From assembly GCA_002386045.1 (NCBI GenBank), contig DGEQ01000014.1, positions 2,449 to 24,825 on the forward strand: DNA of 22,377 nt. The letters run 5' to 3'. Each line of letters begins with the position of its first letter. Position 1 is the first letter of the stretch. The position numbers and the translations under genes are program-made. The notes below the pieces were generated by a model. That model made no database searches and was not told the origin of the DNA. It worked only from the letters and a program-made list of their open reading frames with translations. Below are positions 1 through 7,880 of the stretch, in pieces. This DNA is from Hungateiclostridiaceae bacterium UBA3922 (lineage in GTDB: Bacteria > Bacillota > Clostridia > Acetivibrionales > DTU013).

Positions 1-2
1 TT

Positions 3-1625
3 TTAGTACATTCCGTTCATTCCGCCGCCTGCAGGCATCGGAGGCTCCTTCTCCGGCTTTTCTGCCACGAGGCTCTCGGTGGTCAGTACCATGGCTGCTA
101 TGGATGCAGCGTTCTGGAGCGCAGTCCTCGTGACCTTAGTAGGATCGACGATACCTGCCTTGATCATGTCGACGTACTCTTCCTTCAATACGTCGAAGCC
201 TACGCCTACCGGGCTGTTGCCGACCTTGTCGACGATGACGGAACCTTCGAGCCCGGCATTGGTAGCGATCTGTCTGACAGGCTCTTCGAGGGCCTTCATT
301 ATGATCTGTACGCCGGTCCTTTCATCGCCTTCGACCTGCTCAAGCAGCTTGGCGACCTTCGGGATCGCATCCACGAATGCCGTGCCGCCGCCGGCCACGA
401 TACCTTCCTCGACAGCTGCCTTCGTTGCTGCAAGTGCGTCCTCGATGCGGAGCTTCTTTTCCTTCATTTCTGTTTCCGTCGCAGCACCGACCTGGATGAC
501 GGCTACGCCGCCGGCCAGCTTCGCAAGCCTCTCCTGGAGCTTCTCCCTGTCGAAATCGGAAGTGGTCTCCTCGATCTGGTTCTTGATCGAGTTGATCCTC
601 TTCTTGATCTCGTCCGGGCTTCCTGCGCCGTCGACGATGATGGTGTTCTCCTTCTGGACCTTGACCTGTCTTGCCCTGCCGAGCTGCGAGAGCTTGACTT
701 CCTTCAGGTCGAGACCGAGCTCATCGGAGATGACCTGTCCGCCGGTCAGGATAGCGATATCCCTGAGCATTTCCTTCCTTCTGTCGCCAAAGCCGGGTGC
801 CTTGACAGCAACTGAAATGAATGTGCCGCGGAGCTTGTTGAGTACCAGCGTCGTCAGCGCTTCGCCTTCAACGTCCTCGGCGATTATGAGCAGCTTCTTG
901 CCGGCCTGGACGATCTGCTCGAGCAGCGGCAGCAGATCCTGTACGTTGCTGAGCTTCTTGTCGGTGATGAGGATGTATGGATCATCGAGGACAGCTTCCA
1001 TCTTATCGGTATCGGTCACCATGTAAGCGGAAATGTATCCCCTGTCGAACTGCATACCTTCGACTATCTCAAGGGTCGTGCCCATGGTCTTGGCTTCCTC
1101 GACGGTGATTACGCCGTCATTGGTAACCTTTTCCATGGCATCGGAAATCAGTTCGCCGATATAGTCGTCATTTGCGGAGATAGATGCTACTCTCGCGATG
1201 TCTTCCTTGCCCTGTACCTTCCTGCTGTTTTCCTTGATGGCTTCTACTGCGGTATCTACAGCCTTGGCCATACCTTTTTTGAGTATCATCGGGTTGGCGC
1301 CTGCTGCCACGTTCTTCATGCCTTCCCTGATGATAGCCTGGGCAAGCAGCGTCGCCGTGGTCGTACCGTCACCGGCAACGTCGTTGGTCTTCGTGGCGAC
1401 TTCCTTCACGAGCTGTGCGCCCATGTTTTCGAATTTGTCCTCGAGTTCTATTTCCTTTGCGATAGTCACACCGTCATTGGTAACAAGAGGAGTACCGAAC
1501 TTCTTGTCAAGAACTACGTTCCTGCCTTTTGGTCCAAGGGTGACCTTGACTGTGTCAGCCAGCTTGTTGACGCCTCTTTCCAGTGCGTGCCTGGCCTCCT
1601 CTGCAAAAATGATATCTTTTGCCAT
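3..1625 (-). CDS. groEL: GroEL chaperonin (Hsp60), complete
   Basis: This is the 60-kDa cytoplasmic chaperonin subunit. It forms the double heptameric ring that encloses unfolded proteins and refolds them with ATP and the GroES lid. The protein is 540 residues, full family length. It shows the N-terminal LGPKGRNVVLD segment, the nucleotide-binding VAGDGTTTAT motif near residue 85, the AGGGTAFVDAIP stretch near 415, and a short Gly/Met tail ending GGGMNGMY. Its stop codon lies at the very left edge of the window, so the gene is intact. A strong AAGGAGG lies 10 nt before the ATG. It follows groES by 59 nt and is surely co-transcribed from the CIRCE-controlled promoter. No terminator is visible because the window ends. 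Long open frames on the opposite strand are codon-bias shadows. Confidence 0.99.
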   Translation of the reverse strand: MAKDIIFAEEARHALERGVNKLADTVKVTLGPKGRNVVLDKKFGTPLVTNDGVTIAKEIELEDKFENMGAQLVKEVATKTNDVAGDGTTTATLLAQAIIREGMKNVAAGANPMILKKGMAKAVDTAVEAIKENSRKVQGKEDIARVASISANDDYIGELISDAMEKVTNDGVITVEEAKTMGTTLEIVEGMQFDRGYISAYMVTDTDKMEAVLDDPYILITDKKLSNVQDLLPLLEQIVQAGKKLLIIAEDVEGEALTTLVLNKLRGTFISVAVKAPGFGDRRKEMLRDIAILTGGQVISDELGLDLKEVKLSQLGRARQVKVQKENTIIVDGAGSPDEIKKRINSIKNQIEETTSDFDREKLQERLAKLAGGVAVIQVGAATETEMKEKKLRIEDALAATKAAVEEGIVAGGGTAFVDAIPKVAKLLEQVEGDERTGVQIIMKALEEPVRQIATNAGLEGSVIVDKVGNSPVGVGFDVLKEEYVDMIKAGIVDPTKVTRTALQNAASIAAMVLTTESLVAEKPEKEPPMPAGGGMNGMY

Positions 1626-1684
1626 ATGCTTTTTGCCTCCTTGTCTGCTAATTATTTATTGAACCAATCAGAATTGTCAGCTGA

Positions 1685-1972
1685 TCATTCGACCTTAGCC
1701 AGAATATCGCTCTGTTTGAGGATCGTATACTCCACGTTGTCGATCTTTACCTCGGTCCCTGCATATTTGCTGATAAGTACCTTGTCGCCGACCTTTACTT
1801 CCATCTTGATCTCTCTGCCCTTGTCGTCATAGCCGCCGGGTCCGACTGCCACGACTTCGGCGACCTGCGGCCTCTCCTTCGCGCTGCCCGGAAGGACTAC
1901 GCCGCCCTTGGTAACTTCTTCTGTCTCAAGCATCTTGATTACGACTCTTTCACCCAATGGCTTTATTGTCAT
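1685..1972 (-). CDS. groES: GroES co-chaperonin (Hsp10)
   Basis: This is the 95-residue co-chaperonin that caps GroEL as a heptameric lid. The sequence shows the family start (IKPLGERVVIK), the mobile-loop region around EEVTKGGVVLP, the VAVGPGG segment and the C-terminal EYTILKQSDILAKVE. The length is standard. AGGAGG sits 8 nt before the ATG. It is the first gene of the groES-groEL operon, and a perfect CIRCE operator lies in its 5' leader, so heat-shock repression by HrcA is expected. Confidence 0.99.
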   Translation of the reverse strand: MTIKPLGERVVIKMLETEEVTKGGVVLPGSAKERPQVAEVVAVGPGGYDDKGREIKMEVKVGDKVLISKYAGTEVKIDNVEYTILKQSDILAKVE

Positions 1973-2007
1973 AAAGTATACCTCCTGTTATATTTTTTTA
2001 CACTTTA

Positions 2008-2034
2008 TTAGCACTCACTAATGTTGAGTGCTAA
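2008..2034. promoter_or_regulatory. CIRCE operator (HrcA binding site)
   Basis: A perfect 9-bp inverted repeat, TTAGCACTC and GAGTGCTAA, is separated by exactly 9 nt. This matches the CIRCE consensus at every position. It lies between the groES promoter and the groES start codon, the usual place for HrcA repression of groESL in Gram-positive bacteria. hrcA itself is not in the window. Confidence 0.97.
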
Positions 2035-2045
2035 TCGTACTAATA

Positions 2046-2074
2046 ATATTATATAATACCCATTCTTTAATCAA
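2046..2074 (-). promoter_or_regulatory. groES-groEL promoter (sigma-A type)
   Basis: On the minus strand, TTGATT (2069-2074) is followed after 17 nt by TAATAT (2046-2051). An overlapping TATAAT (2048-2053) gives a 15-nt spacer. The block is very AT-rich compared with its surroundings and lies directly upstream of CIRCE, so the transcript would start within or just before the operator. Which -10 register is used cannot be decided by eye. Confidence 0.75.
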
Positions 2075-2160
2075 ATATGTGTATTTTCTAAATTATGCCG
2101 TTTTTGGGCCGATATCTCGAATTACATGGATAATTTGCCTGATTTCACCGTTTTTCATCT

Positions 2161-2958
2161 TCAAGTTCTCTTTTTCAGCTCGTCAAATACATCCGAAAGT
2201 GTCATCCCTCTCTCCGCCAGGAGGACCATCACGTGGTAAAACAGGTCTGCCACCTCTGCCTGTATTTCCGATGGCGAACCGTTCTTGGCCGCGATCATGA
2301 CCTCACCGGCTTCTTCGGCGATCTTCTTGAGTATCTTGTCGAGACCTTTCGTGAACAGGTAATTGGTGTAGGAACCTTCCTTCGGATTCGCTTTCCTGTC
2401 GAGGATGACGCCGAATACTTCCGTGAGGATCCCTGGGCCTGCTGCCGTGCCGCCGCTGCTGCATGCTCCTCCGGCCGGCGCCTCCTGTGCCGCTGTACCG
2501 CCGTCCGGTCCTGCGTCCATGGCGTTGCCGCACTTCTCCGCATCTGCTGCAGCGGCATCTTTCCACGCGTCTGCAGCATTCCCGCCCGGGCTTCCCGTTA
2601 TCCCCGCCGTATCCGTGCCTTCTCCGGGTCCGGGCGGATCAAACTTCGTGAAGAAGCAGGAATGATGCCCGGTATGACAGGCGGCGCCGGTCTGTTCGAC
2701 TTTTATCAGCAGTGCGTCCCCGTCACAGTCGATGCTGATGTTCCTCACCTTCTGGTAATGGCCCGAGGTCTCCCCCTTGAGCCAGAGCTTCTGCCTGCTC
2801 CGGCTGTAGTAGTGTACATAGCCGGTCCTTATCGTTTCCTTCAGCGACTCCTCGTTCATGTATGCCAACATCAGTACCTCATCGGTCCTTGCATCCTGGG
2901 CGATCACAGGAACAAGGCCGTCAGCGTTGAACTTCACCATGCCAGGAATGTCAGCCAT
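2161..2958 (-). CDS. hisIE: Bifunctional HisI-HisE: phosphoribosyl-AMP cyclohydrolase / phosphoribosyl-ATP pyrophosphatase
   Basis: This enzyme catalyses steps 2 and 3 of histidine synthesis. The C-terminal HisE part removes pyrophosphate from PR-ATP, and the N-terminal HisI part opens the adenine ring of PR-AMP. HisI spans about residues 1-106, with HYYSRSRQKLWLKGETSGH, the metal-binding DCDGD (78-82) and Cys79, Cys94 and Cys101 spaced like known HisI zinc ligands. HisE spans about 177-265, with EEAGEVMIAAKNG and the ADLFYHVMVLL helix. Between them is an unusual linker of about 70 residues rich in Gly, Ala, Pro and Asp, so the protein has 265 residues where fused HisIE is usually near 200. 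The ATG follows the hisF stop by one base, with GAGGG inside the end of hisF, suggesting translational coupling. It is the last gene of the operon, and no clear terminator follows. Confidence 0.96.
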   Translation of the reverse strand: MADIPGMVKFNADGLVPVIAQDARTDEVLMLAYMNEESLKETIRTGYVHYYSRSRQKLWLKGETSGHYQKVRNISIDCDGDALLIKVEQTGAACHTGHHSCFFTKFDPPGPGEGTDTAGITGSPGGNAADAWKDAAAADAEKCGNAMDAGPDGGTAAQEAPAGGACSSGGTAAGPGILTEVFGVILDRKANPKEGSYTNYLFTKGLDKILKKIAEEAGEVMIAAKNGSPSEIQAEVADLFYHVMVLLAERGMTLSDVFDELKKRT

Positions 2959-2959
2959 C

Positions 2960-3721
2960 TCACACCCTCACTTCCACACCTTTTTCTTTCAGCCAGAGCT
3001 TCAGTCCACGTATGTCGATCTCCCTGAAATGGAACAGCGACGCCGCAAGAGCCGCGTCGGCCTTCCCTTCGGTCAGCGCCTCATAGAAATGTTCTTTCCT
3101 GCCTGCGCCACCTGAAGCCGTCACCGGTATGCCCGCTTTTTCCGCGACCGCACTGGTCAGTTCGATATCAAAGCCGTCTTTCGTGCCATCGCGGTCCATG
3201 CTGGTAAGAAGGATCTCACCTGCACCGAGCTCCGCTGCCCGGGCGCTCCATTCCACGGCATCCAGCCCGGTGTTGACACGTCCTCCGTTTATGTATACAT
3301 CCCAGCCTTTCCCGTCCTCACGCCTCTTCGCATCGATGGCGACCACCACTCGGCTGCTCCCGAAACGCTCCGCGGCTTCGGATACCAGTTCCGGCCTCCT
3401 GACGGCGGCGGAATTCACCGATACCTTGTCCGCGCCGGCTTTGAAGATCCTGTCGAAATCCTCGCAGGTCCTGATTCCGCCGCCCACCGTAAAAGGGATC
3501 GAGATACATCCGGCCACCCGCCGCACCACATCGGCCATCGTATCACGGCCTTCCGTAGACGCCGTTATATCGAGCAGCACAAGTTCGTCTGCGCCGGCTT
3601 TTTCATAAAACGCCGCATTTTCCGCAGGGTCCCCGGCATCCCTGAAATCGACGAAGTTGACTCCTTTGACGACCCTGCCGCCCAAAACATCCAGGCATGG
3701 TATGATTCTTTTGAACCCCAT
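2960..3721 (-). CDS. hisF: Imidazole glycerol phosphate synthase, cyclase subunit HisF
   Basis: HisF is the (beta/alpha)8-barrel synthase that uses ammonia to convert PRFAR to imidazole glycerol phosphate and AICAR. The 253-residue protein starts at the ATG giving MGFKRIIPCLDV, with AAAGAGG 7 nt upstream. The longer frame back to 3838 adds a low-complexity stretch with no family match. The catalytic aspartates fall at Asp11 (CLDV) and Asp130 (VAID). The ammonia-gate residues known from HisF are also present: Arg5, Glu46, Lys99 and a Glu near 169 in GAGEILL. A 175-nt spacer rich in CCGG-type words separates it from hisA. Its usual glutaminase partner gene, hisH, is not in this operon. Confidence 0.97.
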   Translation of the reverse strand: MGFKRIIPCLDVLGGRVVKGVNFVDFRDAGDPAENAAFYEKAGADELVLLDITASTEGRDTMADVVRRVAGCISIPFTVGGGIRTCEDFDRIFKAGADKVSVNSAAVRRPELVSEAAERFGSSRVVVAIDAKRREDGKGWDVYINGGRVNTGLDAVEWSARAAELGAGEILLTSMDRDGTKDGFDIELTSAVAEKAGIPVTASGGAGRKEHFYEALTEGKADAALAASLFHFREIDIRGLKLWLKEKGVEVRV

Positions 3722-3896
3722 ATGCCGACCTCTTTCCTTTCCAGATTGAGCCTCTTCCCGGCCGACCCATCCGGCCCGTCCGAAGCCGCGGTGTTGCGTA
3801 TCCGGTCCATCCGGGTCCGCCCGTCTGGTTCCGCACATCCGGATATGGCCCCTTCCCTGTCCGGCCTGTCCTTATCCGGACTGTTTACAGGCCCGG
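3722..3896. other. Low-complexity spacer between hisA and hisF
   Basis: These 175 nt hold no convincing gene. The plus strand is full of short related words such as CCATCCGG, CCGTCCG, TATCCGG and CCGGCCTGTCC, giving a patchy, repeat-like texture unlike the flanking genes. The hisF frame stays open through most of it, but its translation is Arg/Gly/Asp-rich with no known similarity. The hisF ribosome binding site is at its left edge. No promoter or terminator is evident. Confidence 0.5.
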
Positions 3897-4610
3897 TCAT
3901 CCGGCTGCCTTTATGGCCTCCTCCAGGTCCAGGGTCCCCGTGTAGAGAGCCTTTCCTACGATCGCTCCTGCGATCCCTATATCCTTCAGGTTTATGATAT
4001 CTTCAAGGTTCGTTACCCCGCCTGAAGCGATCACTTCGATCCCGACAGCCCCGACCATTTCCTCCATAGCTCTCAGGTTCGGGCCCTTGAGCATGCCGTC
4101 CCTGGATATGTCGGTATATATTATGACCGTGGCCCCGAGCCCCTCCATCTTCCTGGCAAACTCGGCGGCCGTGAACCCGCTGGTCCTCGTCCATCCTTCT
4201 GTCGCAACGAAACCGTCCCTGGCGTCCACTGCAACGGCAAACCTTCCGCTGAACATCTCGGCAGCCTTTTTCACCAGCATGGGATCGTTTACCGCGGATG
4301 TGCCGAGTATGACCCTTTTTACGCCTTTGTCCAGCAGCATCTCCATCGTCTCCGTTGTCCTGATGCCTCCGCCCGCCTGGACAGGCATCCCCACGGCTGC
4401 CGCTATCCTGCTGATCACATCCGCATTCTGCGGGCTCCCCAGCCTGGCCCCGTCGAGGTCCACCACGTGGAGGTACTGCGCTCCGGCCCGTTCGAACATG
4501 CAGGCCATCTCCACGGGATCGTCGGAATACACCGTGACATCGTCGAACCTTCCCTGGACCAGCCTTACGCATTTCCCGTCCTTTATATCTATTGCAGGGT
4601 ATATCACCAT
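3897..4610 (-). CDS. hisA: HisA, ProFAR isomerase
   Basis: HisA is phosphoribosylformimino-5-aminoimidazole carboxamide ribotide isomerase, step 4 of histidine synthesis: an Amadori rearrangement of ProFAR to PRFAR. The start chosen gives MVIYPAIDIKDGKCVRLVQG and 237 residues, close to family length. GGAG lies 10 nt before this ATG, and the frame back to 4652 adds 14 residues with no family match. The protein is a half-barrel duplication related to HisF. The catalytic pair is Asp8 (AIDIKDG) and Asp129 (AVAVDARDG), with phosphate-binding loops QAGGGIR near 79 and ASGGV in the C-terminal half. It sits between hisB and hisF, and its PRFAR product is the substrate of HisF. The upstream gap of 96 nt is where hisH would be expected. 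Confidence 0.96.
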   Translation of the reverse strand: MVIYPAIDIKDGKCVRLVQGRFDDVTVYSDDPVEMACMFERAGAQYLHVVDLDGARLGSPQNADVISRIAAAVGMPVQAGGGIRTTETMEMLLDKGVKRVILGTSAVNDPMLVKKAAEMFSGRFAVAVDARDGFVATEGWTRTSGFTAAEFARKMEGLGATVIIYTDISRDGMLKGPNLRAMEEMVGAVGIEVIASGGVTNLEDIINLKDIGIAGAIVGKALYTGTLDLEEAIKAAG

Positions 4611-4706
4611 TTCGTCCCAACTCCGATCATAAATACTGGCTTTTGCCCGCACAGCCCCAGAACCCGCGCTATACTCCAGCCTGCCTGTTCCGGCGTCGGG
4701 GCCGGA

Positions 4707-5294
4707 TCACAGCGCTCCCTTGGTTGACATGACGCCCTTTATCCTGTCGTCTGTCCTCGTCGCCTCGTCAAGCGCCCTTCCGAACGCCTTGAATATGGCT
4801 TCGCATATATGGTGGTTGCTGCTGCCGTACGGAACGTTTACGTGTATATTCATGCCGGCGTTCACGGACACCGCCCTGAAAAACTCCTCTACCAGTCCCG
4901 TCTCGAAATTCCCCGCGAACTCGCCGCTGAATTTCACGTTGAACACAAGGTAAGGCCTTCCTCCGAGGTCCACGCTGACCATCGCGAGCGCCTCATCCAT
5001 CGGGATGCTCGCCGAGCCGTACCTCCTTATGGATTCCTTTCCTCCCAGCGCCTGCCTCAGCGCCTGCCCGAAAACGATGCCGACATCTTCCACCGTGTGG
5101 TGCGCATCCACCTCAAGGTCGCCTTTCGCCCTGATCTCCAGGTCCAAAAGGCCATGTTTCGAAAGCAGCGTCAGCATGTGGTCGAAAAAACCGATGCCTG
5201 TATCGGCAACGCACCTTCCGCTGCCGTCCAGGTCCAGCTTCAGCCATATGTCGGTTTCCGCAGTCTTCCTGCCAAGTTCGGTTTTCCTGGCCAT
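4707..5294 (-). CDS. hisB: HisB, imidazoleglycerol-phosphate dehydratase
   Basis: This manganese enzyme converts imidazole glycerol phosphate to imidazole acetol phosphate (step 7). The 195-residue monofunctional form has no phosphatase domain. Motifs seen are the RKTAETDIWLKLDLDG start, DTGIGFFDHML, the metal-binding DAHHTVEDVGI, the second metal-binding set YGSSNHHICEAIFKAFGRAL, and the ending STKGAL. The start at 5294 is preferred because GGGGG lies 7 nt upstream. The in-frame ATG at 5321 has AGGAG about 12 nt away and adds nine residues unlike the family. Because HisB is monofunctional, a separate histidinol-phosphate phosphatase must be encoded elsewhere. Confidence 0.96.
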   Translation of the reverse strand: MARKTELGRKTAETDIWLKLDLDGSGRCVADTGIGFFDHMLTLLSKHGLLDLEIRAKGDLEVDAHHTVEDVGIVFGQALRQALGGKESIRRYGSASIPMDEALAMVSVDLGGRPYLVFNVKFSGEFAGNFETGLVEEFFRAVSVNAGMNIHVNVPYGSSNHHICEAIFKAFGRALDEATRTDDRIKGVMSTKGAL

Positions 5295-5321
5295 CCTTAC
5301 ACCCCCGTTTATGTATCTCAC

Positions 5322-5342
5322 AGTCCTGCTCCTGGCAGGACT
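5322..5342 (-). other. Hairpin in the hisC-hisB spacer
   Basis: AGTCCTGC and GCAGGACT form a perfect 8-bp stem with a 5-nt loop, just before hisB. There is no U-tract, so it is not a standard terminator. It might pause ribosomes or protect an RNA end. The same 126-nt spacer holds a 12-nt palindrome, GTCCCGCGGGAC, at 5392-5403. Confidence 0.45.
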
Positions 5343-5420
5343 TTCAGGTCAGTCAGCTTTGTCCCTGTCCCGGCAGTCCGGGCCTTCGCAAGTCCCGCGG
5401 GACATCCCCTTCAGCCGGTT

Positions 5421-6491
5421 TCATGGGATGTCCGCGCCCCCGAGTATCCTGTCCAGCACCTCGATGAAGGTCCGCATTTCTTCGTCGGTGCCGATGGAAA
5501 TACGCAGATGATTGTCTATCAGGGGCTTTTTGAAATACCTGACGAGTATGCGGTTCTCCTTCAGCCTTAAGTACAGGTCCTCGGCCCGTAAATGCCTGTG
5601 GCTCGCGAACACGAAGTTGGTCGACGAGTCCGGGACGCTGAAATCCCGTTTCCTCAACTCGGCAGTGAACCATTCCCTGGTTTCTATGATTTTCCTGGTG
5701 ACGCCCCTGTAATATTCCTCATCCTCGAGCGCCGCAATGCCGGCTGTCATCGCAAGCCTGTCCAGCGTGTACGAATTGAATGAATTCTTGACGCGCTCAA
5801 GCGCCCGTATCAGCCCGCTGTCACCAAAGGCAAGGCCTATCCTCATCCCGGCCAGCGCCCGGGATTTTGAGAAGGTATGTACTACAAGCAGGTTCGGGTA
5901 CTCATCTATCAGGCCGACAGCCGACTCCCCGCCGAAATCGGTGTACGCTTCATCCACTATGACGACGGCGTCAGGGTTGCCGTCCAGTATATTCCGTATC
6001 GCGGACAGCGGCAGTGCCCTGCCGGTCGGCGCATTTGGGTTTGCAAATACGACGCCTCCGCTGCTCCTCATCAGTTCCGGCCGGATGTCGAACCCGGAGT
6101 CGAGCGGCACGGTCTCATAAGCGAGCCCGGACAGCAGCGCGTATACCGGGTAGAACGAATAGGTTATTTCCGGGAACACGATGGTCCTGTCCGGGTCGAA
6201 AAAGGCCATGAAAGAGAACGCCAGCACCTCATCGGACCCGTTGCCGGCAAAGACCTGTTCCTTTTTCACTCCGTACCTGACGGCAACTGCGCTGATGAAC
6301 GCATCACAGGTCGGGTCCGGATAGAGCTTCAGGTTTTCTCCCACGGCCTGCCTGACCGCCTCCAGCACCTTCGGCGACGGTCCGTACGGGTTCTCGTTCG
6401 TGTTGAGCTTTATGTAACTTCCGTCCTCGGGCTGCTCGCCCGGAACATAAGGATCGAGTTTCCTCGTCAGTCTGCTCCAGTACCTGTCCAT
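5421..6491 (-). CDS. hisC: HisC, histidinol-phosphate aminotransferase
   Basis: HisC is a PLP-dependent class I/II aminotransferase that transfers an amino group from glutamate to imidazole acetol phosphate, giving histidinol phosphate. The 356-residue protein shows KLNTNENPYGPSP near the start, NPNAPTGR, VIVDEAYTDF and the Schiff-base lysine in HTFSKSRALAGMRIG. The C-terminal region keeps RISIGTDEE, which normally contacts the substrate phosphate. The start gives MDRYWSRLTRKLDPY with GGGAG 7 nt upstream. The longer frame to 6581 runs back into hisD and is rejected. It is separated from hisD by 79 nt and from hisB by 126 nt, which is loose for genes in one operon. Confidence 0.96.
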   Translation of the reverse strand: MDRYWSRLTRKLDPYVPGEQPEDGSYIKLNTNENPYGPSPKVLEAVRQAVGENLKLYPDPTCDAFISAVAVRYGVKKEQVFAGNGSDEVLAFSFMAFFDPDRTIVFPEITYSFYPVYALLSGLAYETVPLDSGFDIRPELMRSSGGVVFANPNAPTGRALPLSAIRNILDGNPDAVVIVDEAYTDFGGESAVGLIDEYPNLLVVHTFSKSRALAGMRIGLAFGDSGLIRALERVKNSFNSYTLDRLAMTAGIAALEDEEYYRGVTRKIIETREWFTAELRKRDFSVPDSSTNFVFASHRHLRAEDLYLRLKENRILVRYFKKPLIDNHLRISIGTDEEMRTFIEVLDRILGGADIP

Positions 6492-6570
6492 GTTGCTGCT
6501 CCCTTCCGTTGTCGGTTTTTCGTGTCGGTTTGCGTGCTGCCGTGAAAAACCTCCGGCATCCTGCAAACAG

Positions 6571-7866
6571 TTATTTTTCAAAACGTACCCTTATCGCGTT
6601 TGCGTGCCCGTCCAGCCCTTCGTATTCAGCAAAACCGATCACCGCGTCCTTCGCCTTTTCCAGGGCGCTCTTCGTATATGATATCACACTGGATTTCTTT
6701 ACGAAATCATCCACGCTCAAAGGTGAAAAGAACCTTGCAGTCCCGCCGGTCGGCAGCACGTGGTTGGGACCGGCATAGTAATCGCCCAGCGGTTCAGGCG
6801 ACCAGTTCCCGAGGAAAACGGCCCCGGCGTTCCTGACATACGCAAGGCGGCTGAAAGGCTCTTCCACGCACAGTTCCAGGTGCTCGGGCGCCATACGGTT
6901 GACGACGTCCATCGCCGCGTCCAGGTCGTCGACTATGATCGCTGCACCGTATGCCGACAGCGAACTGTCCAGTATCTCCTTCCGTGCAAGCCTCCTGTAC
7001 TGGTCCCCCATCTCCCTGCACACTGCCTGCGCAAGGTCCGTCGAGGGAGTGACGAGTACCGCCGCGGAAAGGACGTCGTGTTCTGCCTGGGAAAGCAGGT
7101 CCGCTGCAACGTAAGCGGGATTTGCCGACTCATCGGCGACGACCATGATCTCGCTTGGACCGGCGAACATATCTATGCCGCAGTATCCATAGGCAAGCCT
7201 TTTGGCTGTCGATACATATATATTTCCGGGTCCGGCTATCTTATCGACCCTCGGTACGGTCCCGGTCCCGAAGACCATCGCTGCGATAGCCTGGGCGCCG
7301 CCTATCCTGTAGATTTCCGTGACCCCGGCCTCGATGGCTGCCACGAGCGCGGCAGGATCCACGCTGCCGTCCGGGCCCGGGGGCGTTGCCATTATGATGC
7401 GCTCCACTCCCGCGACCTTTGCGGGCAGGGCGTTCATAAGCACAGAAGACGTCAGCACCGCCGTACCTCCCGGGACATAGATACCCACGGTTCCAAGAGG
7501 TCTGATGAGCTGTCCCAGCAGTATGCCGTCTTCCCCGGTGGTGAACCAGGAGTTCATCTTCTGTTTTTCATGGAAAGCCTCTATGTTTGCCCTGCATTTC
7601 CTGATTATTTCGAGCAGTTTCGGATCTATGGACCCATAGGCCTCTTCGATCTCGCTCCCCGATACCCGCAGGGACGGGGCATCCAGGTCCACCCCGTCGA
7701 ATTTCCTCGTATATTCAAGGACTGCCCTGTCGCCGTTTTTTCTGACGTTTTCCAGTATCTCAAGGACCTTTTCCACCACGTCCTGCCTGCCGACGCTTTC
7801 CCTGTCGGCAAGCCTTTCGAAGATGTCCGAATCTTTCCCCTGTCTCAGGTCGATTATTCTCAGCAT
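6571..7866 (-). CDS. hisD: HisD, histidinol dehydrogenase
   Basis: HisD carries out the last two oxidations of the pathway, histidinol to histidinal to histidine, with NAD and a bound zinc. The protein is 431 residues, normal length. Motifs include YVPGGTAVLTSSVLMNALPAKVAG, KIAGPGNIYVSTAKR, the metal-region LLSQAEHDVLSAAVLVT, the catalytic Glu-His in RMAPEHLELC, and GPNHVLPTGGTARFFSPLSVDDF. The ATG is preceded by AAGGGGGG at 7 nt. It follows hisG by only 14 nt, so the hisZ-hisG-hisD segment is tightly packed. A very long antisense frame across hisD and hisG has no protein-like features. Confidence 0.97.
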   Translation of the reverse strand: MLRIIDLRQGKDSDIFERLADRESVGRQDVVEKVLEILENVRKNGDRAVLEYTRKFDGVDLDAPSLRVSGSEIEEAYGSIDPKLLEIIRKCRANIEAFHEKQKMNSWFTTGEDGILLGQLIRPLGTVGIYVPGGTAVLTSSVLMNALPAKVAGVERIIMATPPGPDGSVDPAALVAAIEAGVTEIYRIGGAQAIAAMVFGTGTVPRVDKIAGPGNIYVSTAKRLAYGYCGIDMFAGPSEIMVVADESANPAYVAADLLSQAEHDVLSAAVLVTPSTDLAQAVCREMGDQYRRLARKEILDSSLSAYGAAIIVDDLDAAMDVVNRMAPEHLELCVEEPFSRLAYVRNAGAVFLGNWSPEPLGDYYAGPNHVLPTGGTARFFSPLSVDDFVKKSSVISYTKSALEKAKDAVIGFAEYEGLDGHANAIRVRFEK

Positions 7867-7880
7867 GGAATTGCCCCCCT

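Noticed and set aside
79..1026. A 315-codon plus-strand frame antisense to groEL
   Set aside because: Ser/Thr/Pro-rich shadow of groEL codons with no recognisable domain or start signal.
4611..4706. A possible hisH remnant between hisB and hisA
   Set aside because: Read in the open frame it gives no HisH motif such as the N-terminal IDYGxGN or the C-terminal QFHPE. It looks like plain spacer.
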